This document shows positions 45,122-51,243 of a DNA stretch of 51,243 bases, piece by piece; the stretch's first letter is position 1, and the number at the start of each line of letters is the position of its first letter. Source of the DNA: Gammaproteobacteria bacterium (GTDB lineage Bacteria; Pseudomonadota; Gammaproteobacteria; Beggiatoales; Beggiatoaceae); assembly GCA_003645255.1 (NCBI GenBank), contig QNES01000008.1, positions 1 through 51,243 on the forward strand, given 5' to 3'. A model generated the notes under the pieces. It was not told the DNA's origin. It saw only the letters and a list, made by a program, of their open reading frames with translations, and searched no databases. The position numbers and the translations under genes were made by a program.

Positions 45122-46339
45122 ATGAAGAAAGTGAATTTTTGCGTTATTGAAGGTAAAAGTGCTGGTTTTTACGGTGGAATAGTCATCTCAACGCTCATGA
45201 TTCTATTGGGCTTGTTTGCCGCTTATAATATGGAGCATCATGGACATATTATCACCGGTATGAATAATCAAATTGTATGGGGGATGCCACATATTTTTGC
45301 GATTTTTTTGATTTTGGCAGCATCGGGTGTTTTGAATGTGGCTTCAATCAGTTCTGTTTTTCGCAAAGTCTTTTATCATCCCTTGGCACGTTTGTCGGCT
45401 TTACTGGCTATCACTTTGCTGCTTGGTGGATTGAGTGTTTTAGTGTTGGATTTAGGTCGTCCAGATCGTATTGTGGTTGCCATGACTTCTTATAATTTTA
45501 AGTCCATTTTTGCTTGGAATATTGTCTTATATAATGGATTTTTGGTTGTGTGTGCCATCTATTTGTGGTTTATGATGGAACGGCGTATGCAGCGTTATTA
45601 TCCGACTGTCGGGCTGATTGCGTTTATCTGGCGTTTGATACTAACAACCGGTACTGGCTCCATTTTTGGTTTTTTGGTGGCTCGTGAGGCTTATCACACC
45701 GCCGTTATGGCTCCCTTATTTATTGCTCTGTCTTTAGCTTTGGGATTGGCTGTTTTTTTAATCGTGTTGTTCATTGACGATTGTTCAGAGAAACAGTGTT
45801 CATTGGGTGAAGGCGTATTGCATCGACCAAAAACCCTGTTAGGGGTATTTATTGGTGCGGTGTTTTATTTTGTGCTGGTTTATCATATCAGTCATCTTTA
45901 TTTCACGGGTCGCCATGGTGTGGAATACTTTATTTTAGCGGGTAGCGGTATTTATACAGTATTGTTTTGGGGTGGCTATTTCTTTTTGGGGACTATATTG
46001 CCACTGTTATTGCTTTACCATGAAAGGTTTTCTCATAGCCATGTCAGTATTGTCGCTGCGTCTTTCTTGACGCTTTTAGGTGGATTTGCCCTATTGTATG
46101 TGATTATCATTGGTGGGCAAGCTTATCCATTAGAAATTTTCCCAGGTATGGAAGTGATTAGTTCTGGCTTTTTTGATCAGGCTAAAATACATTCTTATAT
46201 CCCCAGTGGTTGGGAGATTATGTTAGGGATGAGTGGTATTGGTATTTCGGCACTTTTGACGGTATTAGCTTTAAGGATATTACCTTTTATGCCTAGTAGT
46301 TTAGCTGATAGTGAAATTGAAGAGGCATTTAGGTGTTAA
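45122..46339 (+). CDS. dsrP: DsrP, NrfD-like integral membrane protein
   Basis: The 405-residue protein has about ten membrane helices and the NrfD/PsrC fold; no haem or cluster motif is visible. It should exchange electrons between DsrO and the quinone pool. It is the last dsr gene here: dsrN, dsrR and dsrS, which follow dsrP in Allochromatium, are not in the window. A terminator-like hairpin lies 70 bases downstream. Confidence 0.95.
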   Translation: MKKVNFCVIEGKSAGFYGGIVISTLMILLGLFAAYNMEHHGHIITGMNNQIVWGMPHIFAIFLILAASGVLNVASISSVFRKVFYHPLARLSALLAITLLLGGLSVLVLDLGRPDRIVVAMTSYNFKSIFAWNIVLYNGFLVVCAIYLWFMMERRMQRYYPTVGLIAFIWRLILTTGTGSIFGFLVAREAYHTAVMAPLFIALSLALGLAVFLIVLFIDDCSEKQCSLGEGVLHRPKTLLGVFIGAVFYFVLVYHISHLYFTGRHGVEYFILAGSGIYTVLFWGGYFFLGTILPLLLLYHERFSHSHVSIVAASFLTLLGGFALLYVIIIGGQAYPLEIFPGMEVISSGFFDQAKIHSYIPSGWEIMLGMSGIGISALLTVLALRILPFMPSSLADSEIEEAFRC

Positions 46340-46364
46340 TTGTTAATTGTTAATAATGGGCATT

Positions 46365-46388
46365 GGGGCAATCCTTTATGGTTGCCCC
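46365..46388. repeat. GGGCAATCC hairpin repeat after dsrP, first copy
   Basis: GGGGCAATCC and GGTTGCCCC surround TTTAT, 26 bases after the dsrP stop. It is followed by a second copy. Confidence 0.7.
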
Positions 46389-46407
46389 TAGCTATTCAAG
46401 GTAGTAT

Positions 46408-46436
46408 GGGCAATCCCTTGTGGTTGCCTTTTTTTT
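46408..46436 (+). terminator. Hairpin repeat plus T run, likely dsr terminator
   Basis: GGCAATCC and GGTTGCC (one bulge) form a stem around CTTGT and are followed by eight T (46429-46436). The dispersed repeat thus seems to serve as terminator of the dsr transcript. Confidence 0.65.
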
Positions 46437-46513
46437 GTAGTTGCCTTTTTTTGAAGTAGTTGAATAAATTTTTAGAAGCCATTCCCCATTAACCATTAAT
46501 CTCCTAAATAGTT

Positions 46514-46699
46514 ATGTTAACAACAACCTTCTACAAAGAACACCCCTTCGCACAATATATCCGTATTTTAGGTAATGGCAAAAAAGGGGTTCGCCCCCTA
46601 ACGCAAGAAGAAGCCTATTCTGCTATGAAAATGATTATGGCGGATGAAGTGGAACCTGCACAATTGGGGGCATTTATGATGCTCATGCGTGGTGGATAG
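46514..46699 (+). pseudogene. Truncated TrpD-like (glycosyl transferase family 3) N-terminal fragment
   Basis: The 61 residues YIRILGNGKKGVRPLTQEEA, then MIMADEVEPAQLGAFMMLMR, match the N-terminal helical domain of anthranilate phosphoribosyltransferase-like proteins of the TrpD2/YbiB group. The frame stops in GGTGGATAG where the helix should go on, and the PRPP-binding domain (normally up to about 320 residues) is missing; a convergent gene begins 32 bases on. So the rest was deleted. Confidence 0.7.
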
Positions 46700-46730
46700 A
46701 ACAGACTTTACGACTTATTCTTTTGCTCAA

Positions 46731-48134
46731 CTATTTCAACTGTCTCACTATTTTAGCAACTGTGATGCGCGTTTTCACACCACTTTGACCAAATTCATTG
46801 TTGTTAATGAATATCGCATATTCATCATTCAACAGTGCGAGTCCTTCAATATTAGAATCTAAATCTGACATTTCACGGCGAGAATCAAATACCAATTTCT
46901 TGTTCAATGGTATAATACCTTGAACGGCTAAATTTGACTGAGTTTCTAAAGATAAAGATGATGAATTCGGCGCTTCAATATCCCAATTACTGCCTAAAAT
47001 ATTAGTGGCTGTGTCTAATGATACCCGGTAGAGTTTGGTATGCCGAATGACGCGCTCCAAAATAATTAGCTCATCAGTGTCTAAAGCGACCATTTCACTG
47101 ACTTTGACATCGCTTTGTTGGTTTGTGTTATCGGCAGTAAAAGTATTCGGTTCTTCCAGAGTATAGATATATTCACCCACTACGCTTTCAAAATCGCCCT
47201 GTTGGAGACTTAGCTTAAATAAGCGAACATAACGAGAATAAGAAAATGCGCTTTCAGAAGGATTTGCCAATGGGCTTTCCATGATAAAATACAAAAACTG
47301 CTCATCGGGACTGATAGCCAGTGATTCAATACCCCGATTCAGATGACGTTTTTTCAAAATAGCGGGTAAAAATCCACTCACTCGATAATTAGCATCCACT
47401 AAACTGTTTTCTACGCCAATTGGCACAATGCGTTCAAGGATGCGTCCATTAGCCGCAACATGAACCAAACTGGGGGCATATTCTTCTGCTAACCAGAAAG
47501 TGCCATTAGACAATTTGACTATTGCCTTTGGATTAATACCGGCTGGATCAAAATCCAGTGAATTGCCCTGATTATCATAGCCGTTTTCCGTTGCCATCCC
47601 GATTGAAGGATTCGGCAATCCAGAAATGGGATTATCATCGCGATCCTTGATGGTAATGGTTTGCTTGACTTCATAACCCACCTTTGCACCGATAGCGCCA
47701 CCGGTGTCAATATTAAACTTGTAAATGGTGGGCGTGAAATCGGTTGAGGCAAAGATAGTGCCATTATTATCAATATCATCAATTACCCGAACCCCTGCAC
47801 CGGTCACACTACCAAAACAGAAATTTTCGACACCTACGATGTCTGTGCTGTCATCACAAGGTATATTAGGTCCCCTATCAGTGATGGTATAAAATTCATC
47901 AACTGGATCATCTTTAAAATGAAAAGCCCCACTCCCCATGTTTATATCAAAGCTCAGGGTTTTGCCCCCCTTAAAGGATACCGGTGTCATTGGCTCCTCA
48001 ACATCAATCACCTCTTCACTGAGCGTAATGCTGGAGACAAGGTTACTGATCACATCTTCATCATCATCACTGCATCCAGTTAAGTTGACAATAATTGATG
48101 AAATAAGCAAAAAATAGAAAAAGCGTAAGTTCAT
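46731..48134 (-). CDS. Lipoprotein of the phytase-esterase-like family
   Basis: The 467-residue precursor has a lipoprotein signal with lipobox LTGC (Cys21) followed by Asp residues. YTITDRGPNIPCDD, then TFWLAEEYAPSLVHV, NRGIESLAISPDEQFLYFIM, and SNIEGLALLNDEYAIFINNN are hallmarks of the esterase-like activity of phytase family, a six-bladed beta-propeller. The substrate may be organic phosphate esters; it is not certain. An IDDIDNNGT loop may bind calcium. Confidence 0.85.
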   Translation of the reverse strand: MNLRFFYFLLISSIIVNLTGCSDDDEDVISNLVSSITLSEEVIDVEEPMTPVSFKGGKTLSFDINMGSGAFHFKDDPVDEFYTITDRGPNIPCDDSTDIVGVENFCFGSVTGAGVRVIDDIDNNGTIFASTDFTPTIYKFNIDTGGAIGAKVGYEVKQTITIKDRDDNPISGLPNPSIGMATENGYDNQGNSLDFDPAGINPKAIVKLSNGTFWLAEEYAPSLVHVAANGRILERIVPIGVENSLVDANYRVSGFLPAILKKRHLNRGIESLAISPDEQFLYFIMESPLANPSESAFSYSRYVRLFKLSLQQGDFESVVGEYIYTLEEPNTFTADNTNQQSDVKVSEMVALDTDELIILERVIRHTKLYRVSLDTATNILGSNWDIEAPNSSSLSLETQSNLAVQGIIPLNKKLVFDSRREMSDLDSNIEGLALLNDEYAIFINNNEFGQSGVKTRITVAKIVRQLK

Positions 48135-48181
48135 AAATGGTTAGCTCCTTATTTAAATTTAAATTAATTCTAATTTGTTAC

Positions 48182-48323
48182 ATGAACCTATCCCACTATT
48201 CAAAAATGCGGAACCCTTCATTCCAATCGTTTGGTTTTTAAGCAAAAAACGAGGGTAAAGAAATCAGATTTTTTCAAAAATCGGATTTCTGAGCTGCAAA
48301 AATGAATAGTGGGATAGGTTCAT
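48182..48323. mobile_element. 142-base element with 21-base perfect terminal inverted repeats
   Basis: The first 21 bases (48182-48202, ATGAACCTATCCCACTATTC..) are exactly inverted at the end (48303-48323). Inside is another hairpin, AAATCAGATTTTTTC-AAAAATCGGATTT, related to 24187-24218. It codes for nothing and looks like a non-autonomous transposon. Confidence 0.8.
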
Positions 48324-48537
48324 TTAAGAAAATCAACGAGTAGGGTGGATAAAGTTTTTAGCCTTAGAATAAAGACTAAGGTATGAGATTTTAAGAACTG
48401 AAAAAATTTTCAAGCCAAACCTGGCAGGTTTAGTTTTCGAGGTATTATTTAATTTTCATTCCTAATGTAATCATTTCGCCTAAGCCGATTCATTTATGTT
48501 AACTAAAACTAACAAACATTAACAATAGCACCCATAA

Positions 48538-48716
48538 GGGTGGGGGAATCTCCCAAAGATCTTTGATATGATTCAAAGATCGCAGATAACAACTCAAGTT
48601 GACTTGGTTCTCGCCAATTTTAAGGATTGCCAGTTTCAGGTTTTACCAGTCTCACATTTGAAGTAAGAACCAAATACCTGCCACTTAAACACTAGCTAAG
48701 TTGACTCTAGCTGTAC
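48538..48716 (+). ncRNA. Candidate structured RNA, HEARO/omega-RNA-like
   Basis: The stretch folds into successive elements: CACCC-ATAA-GGGTG, then GGG-GAATCT-CCC, then GATCTTTGA/TCAAAGATC, then CAACT-CA-AGTTG, then a long-range pair TTGGTTCT (48604-48611) with AGAACCAA (48666-48673) enclosing smaller stems, and lastly AGCTA/TAGCT around AGTTGACTC. The sequence is less AT-rich than its flanks. The order and wording call to mind the HEARO RNAs found upstream of iscB, but no iscB follows; only the relic at 13.5 kb is in the window. Strand is inferred. Confidence 0.4.
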
Positions 48717-48766
48717 GACATTATACTCAAAAAATAGAATTTGTCAAGAAAAGATTTTTGTTAACT

Positions 48767-48807
48767 TTCGAGGTTTCTGTTTTTCTCCGAAAAACAGAAA
48801 CCTCGAA
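48767..48807. repeat. Perfect 19-base inverted repeat
   Basis: TTCGAGGTTTCTGTTTTTC is exactly inverted after a 3-base loop (TCC). With A-rich and T-rich sides it could terminate transcription in either direction. Confidence 0.85.
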
Positions 48808-49050
48808 TCGATAAAGATGAGACTTATTTTTGTTAAATTTTATGAGTTTTTGTTAATAAAAAATTTACCTTCCCAAAAAATGTATTATACTCTGCATTGC
48901 TATAAATTGCATTTTTTTACTTTCACTTGATTTAGATTTAAGGAAATCGTTTTTTAAAGAAAAACTAAAACATCGAATTCTTGCATATCATTTTCATCCA
49001 TTTTGAACACGTTCAGTATATAATGATATAGGCTTTGTTTTGGAACAAGC

Positions 49051-49095
49051 TTTCGAGGTTCAAGTTTTTTTATCGAAAAAAATTGAACCTCGAAA
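49051..49095. repeat. Long hairpin upstream of nuoM
   Basis: TTTCGAGGTTCAA plus seven T pairs with its inverse, one mismatch apart. It shares the TTTCGAGGTT end with the hairpin at 48767 and lies 47 bases before the nuoM start. Confidence 0.8.
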
Positions 49096-49106
49096 AAGTA
49101 ATTTTT

Positions 49107-49139
49107 ACTGATAACTGATAACTGATAACTGATAACTGA
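49107..49139. repeat. TAACTGA heptamer array before nuoM
   Basis: Near-perfect TAACTGA units end two bases before the nuoM ATG, so there is no ordinary Shine-Dalgarno. This is the same arrangement as at ubiE. Confidence 0.88.
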
Positions 49140-49141
49140 AT

Positions 49142-50662
49142 ATGGCTAATTTATCTTTATTAAGTGTACTCATTTGGCTACCTATTTTAGGTGGTATTTG
49201 GGTGCTCATTATTGGCGACAAACAAGCTTCTATTGTTCGTCCTATTGCATTAGTTGTGTCAATGCTGACATTTATTTTGTCGTTAATACTATATCTTGGG
49301 TTTGACACGACCACTGCTGATATGCAATTCACCGAAAAACTGTCTTGGATACCTGCCTTTGGTATTAATTACCATTTGGGGGTAGATGGCATTTCTATGC
49401 CTTTGATTATATTGACCACTTTCACTATGGTGCTTGTGATTTTATCCGGGTGGGAAGTAATCAAATATAAGCCTGCCCAATATCTAGGTGCCTTTCTATT
49501 TATGGAAGGTTTGATGGTTGGCGTGTTTTCGGCTTTGGATGCCATGTTATTTTATGTGTTGTGGGAAGCGATGCTCATACCTATGTTTCTTATTATTGGT
49601 ATTTGGGGTGGTCCCCGGCGCGTTTATGCGACTATTAAGTTTTTCCTTTATACCTTTTTTGGCTCAGTATTAATGCTTGTGTCATTGTTGTACCTCTATT
49701 TTCAAGCTAATAGCTTTGGCATTTTAGATTTCCACACTTTGCCAATTTCCTTAGAGGCGCAAAAATGGATTTTCTTAGCCTTCCTAGTCGCCTTTGCGGT
49801 CAAAGTACCTATGTGGCCGGTACATACCTGGCTACCCGATGCCCATGTTGAAGCACCCACTGGTGGCTCCGTGATTTTAGCCGCTATCATGTTGAAGATG
49901 GGTGGCTATGGTTTCTTACGCTTTAGCTTACCTATTACGCCGGATGCGAGTCGTGAATTAGATTGGCTCATTATTGCCCTATCGCTCATTGCTATTGTGT
50001 ATATTGCTTTTGTGGCTTTGGTGCAGCAAGACATGAAAAAACTGATTGCCTATTCATCTATTTCCCACATGGGATTTGCGACTTTAGGCTTTTTCATTGG
50101 GTTTATGATTTATGATAATACGGGTTCAATGGATGGGGGGGTGATGGCTATTGAGGGCGGTATGGTACAAATGGTATCGCATGGTTTTATTTCGGGTGCC
50201 CTATTCATAAGTGTCGGTGTACTATATGACCGCTTACACAGTCGTAATATTGCTGATTACGGCGGTGTGGCTAATGTCATGCCCCATTTTGCCTTCTTTA
50301 TGATGCTATTTGCGATGGCAAACGCAGGTTTACCAGGCACTTCTGGCTTTGTCGGCGAGTTTTTAGTCATACTTTCCTCATTTAAGGCCAATTTCTGGAT
50401 AGCCTTCGCCGCCGCTAGTATTATGATTTTTGGAGCTGCTTATACCTTATGGATGGTTAAACGGGTAATATACGGTGCCGTCACTAAAGATAGTGTTGCT
50501 GGCTTAAAAGACATCGGTAGGCGCGAAACCTTTATTTTGAGTGTCCTAGCGATTGCGGTCTTATTATTTGGTATTTTTCCCGCACCGCTATTAGAAGTGA
50601 TGGAAGTCACTGTACAACATTTGTCAGAACACATTTTACAAACGAAAGTGCCGTTAATGTAA
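49142..50662 (+). CDS. nuoM: NADH-quinone oxidoreductase subunit M
   Basis: The 506-residue protein has about 14 membrane helices. WEAMLIPMFLIIGIWGG carries the key glutamate of proton channels, and KVPMWPVHTWLPDAHVEAPT with ILAAIMLKMGGYG is the antiporter-like signature; HMGFATLGFF follows. NuoM is one of the proton-pumping subunits of complex I. nuoL and nuoN, which normally flank it, are not here: it is bounded by repeat DNA on both sides. The start is the ATG straight after the heptamer array. Confidence 0.97.
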   Translation: MANLSLLSVLIWLPILGGIWVLIIGDKQASIVRPIALVVSMLTFILSLILYLGFDTTTADMQFTEKLSWIPAFGINYHLGVDGISMPLIILTTFTMVLVILSGWEVIKYKPAQYLGAFLFMEGLMVGVFSALDAMLFYVLWEAMLIPMFLIIGIWGGPRRVYATIKFFLYTFFGSVLMLVSLLYLYFQANSFGILDFHTLPISLEAQKWIFLAFLVAFAVKVPMWPVHTWLPDAHVEAPTGGSVILAAIMLKMGGYGFLRFSLPITPDASRELDWLIIALSLIAIVYIAFVALVQQDMKKLIAYSSISHMGFATLGFFIGFMIYDNTGSMDGGVMAIEGGMVQMVSHGFISGALFISVGVLYDRLHSRNIADYGGVANVMPHFAFFMMLFAMANAGLPGTSGFVGEFLVILSSFKANFWIAFAAASIMIFGAAYTLWMVKRVIYGAVTKDSVAGLKDIGRRETFILSVLAIAVLLFGIFPAPLLEVMEVTVQHLSEHILQTKVPLM

Positions 50663-50670
50663 TCGGCTTT

Positions 50671-50702
50671 AAACCTGACAGGTTGAAAAAAACCTGTCAG
50701 GT
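50671..50702. repeat. CCTGACAGG palindrome after nuoM
   Basis: AAACCTGACAGGTT and AACCTGTCAGGT flank a short A-rich loop, nine bases after the nuoM stop. A terminator role is plausible. Confidence 0.75.
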
Positions 50703-50728
50703 CTGTTTTAGAACGTTTGGATGAGCGA

Positions 50729-50846
50729 TATAGTTTTTCAGATAAATATCTGAAAACCTATAAACGGTTACTGCGTTTCACAGAAAAGAAACCCAGTTTC
50801 TTTTCGAACCGTAGGTGAATAAAAAAATTATTTTTCTGAACCTCTA
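50729..50846. mobile_element. MITE-like element (copy 4)
   Basis: The ends TAGTTTTTCAGATAAATA and, inverted, TAGAGGTTCAGAAAAATAA match the family. The left TA is present; the right flank is CC. Its right end supplies the TAG stop codon of the minus-strand gene that follows. Confidence 0.6.
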
Positions 50847-51243
50847 CCATTCCAAAAATTCCTCAGCCATCCCAATCCCATGCTTAATACAAAAATCTTG
50901 CGCCTTAGCAACAAAACCCCCTCGTGAAAAATAGGCGGGCAAAATAATCGCGTTGGGAAATTGACTTTGATAAATTTCCACTTTCTCCTGAAAATCTTCA
51001 ACCAAAGTCAAGCTGATGGCGGTTTGAGTTTTTTTAACTTCAACTAAAACCACTCGCCCACAAGCCGATTCTGCCACGATATCCAGTTCCATTGTCTTGC
51101 CATCTTCACGCTGAATGAGTACCCGTTCTTTTACTTTTTGCAAATTCAAAGGGGTGGTGTCAAGCACGTTTTTGAAAAACTGGGATAAAGCAAAACGTTT
51201 TCGACTCCGAAACGCGACGGCTAAGATATGTTCCGCGAATTTA
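50844..51243 (-). CDS. PD-(D/E)XK nuclease-like protein (5' end beyond the window)
   Basis: The frame is open to the window edge (FAEHILAVAFRSRKRFALSQ precedes the GTG at 51167), so the gene is longer than the 107 residues from that GTG. MELDIVAES and VVLVEVKKTQ give the Asp and Glu-x-Lys of a PD-(D/E)XK core, followed by a helix (VEDFQEKVEIYQSQ) and IILPAYFSRGGF. Similar domains end several proteins of unknown function in filamentous sulfur bacteria and cyanobacteria. The stop codon falls inside the end of a MITE-like element, so the C-terminus may have been cut. Confidence 0.6.
   Translation of the reverse strand, partial: KFAEHILAVAFRSRKRFALSQFFKNVLDTTPLNLQKVKERVLIQREDGKTMELDIVAESACGRVVLVEVKKTQTAISLTLVEDFQEKVEIYQSQFPNAIILPAYFSRGGFVAKAQDFCIKHGIGMAEEFLEW

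Larger units (their letters stand above)
48135..49141. other. 1-kb non-coding region upstream of nuoM
   Basis: No gene is visible. In order it holds a 142-base element with 21-base inverted ends (48182-48323), a half CCTGGCAGG repeat (48418-48432), a structured-RNA-like stretch (48538-48716), a 19-pair perfect hairpin (48767-48807), a second long hairpin (49051-49095), and a heptamer array (49107-49139) against nuoM. The nuoM promoter must be in the last few hundred bases. Confidence 0.75.

Noticed and set aside
37050-49139. Heptamer arrays as a CRISPR array
   Set aside because: The units are 7 bases in direct tandem with no unique spacers, and no cas gene is near.
50136-50146. Second G run (about seven G) in nuoM as a contingency tract
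   Set aside because: The frame is intact through it and it encodes a normal Asp-Gly-Gly turn; it is too short to suggest slippage.

Overview
The window looks like a piece of a low-GC chromosome from a colourless sulfur bacterium of the Beggiatoaceae (Gammaproteobacteria, Thiotrichales). The evidence is a dsr cluster of the sulfur-oxidising type (dsrA-B-E-F-H-C-M-K, then J, O, P), gammaproteobacterial housekeeping genes (ubiE, ubiJ, ubiB, lolA, glmM, dprA), and intergenic arrays of TAACTGA-like heptamers, which have been reported as abundant in marine Beggiatoaceae. The taxonomic call is inference; there is no rRNA in the window.

Layout. Bases 1-800 hold gene debris: the end of an unidentified CDS, an acyltransferase fragment and a PIN-domain fragment. 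Bases 0.8-9.9 kb are a very AT-rich surface-glycan operon with two SGNH hydrolases, a GT2 glycosyltransferase, two methyltransferases, a radical SAM/SPASM protein and a GT-C-like membrane protein. Its last gene is split by a run of 12 G. Bases 9.9-11.3 kb hold a PD-(D/E)XK protein and an MntA/HepT toxin-antitoxin pair. Bases 11.4-13.4 kb hold two membrane proteins, one a flippase. Bases 13.4-14.0 kb contain an iscB-like remnant broken by a short TA-flanked element. Bases 14-18.9 kb hold ubiE, an RDD protein, ubiJ, ubiB, a thioredoxin-like protein and lolA. Bases 19-28 kb hold a PilN/GspL-like protein (minus strand), glmM, two nuclease-like proteins, gmhB, an alpha-carbonic anhydrase and riboswitch-controlled thiC. 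Bases 28-34.8 kb are all on the minus strand: a truncated STAND NTPase with an antitoxin-like N-terminus, two tandem dprA paralogues, a dprA-associated secreted protein, hypD and hypB. Bases 35.8-46.3 kb are the dsr cluster. Bases 46.5-51.2 kb hold a truncated TrpD-like gene, a phytase-esterase-like lipoprotein, a repeat-rich spacer with a structured-RNA-like stretch, an isolated nuoM and a partial nuclease-like gene.

How the genes work together. DsrAB with DsrEFH, DsrC and the membrane complex DsrMKJOP form the cytoplasmic pathway that oxidises stored sulfur to sulfite, feeding electrons to the quinone pool supplied by the Ubi proteins. dsrL is not in its usual place between dsrK and dsrJ, and an unrelated gene lies between dsrJ and dsrO. 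HypB/HypD imply a NiFe hydrogenase elsewhere, and NuoM a complex I encoded in pieces.

The non-coding DNA is unusually rich: at least four members of a TA-targeting MITE-like family, two further elements with long terminal inverted repeats, CCTGNCAGG palindromes, GGGCAATCCC hairpins, long perfect hairpins before nuoM, and heptamer arrays directly before ubiE, dsrB, nuoM and the gene between dsrJ and dsrO. The observations most worth a second look are the poly-G contingency-like tract (9558-9569), the iscB relic whose frame is restored by exact removal of the inserted element (13513-13959), and the possible stand-alone HEARO/omega-RNA-like region (48538-48716).
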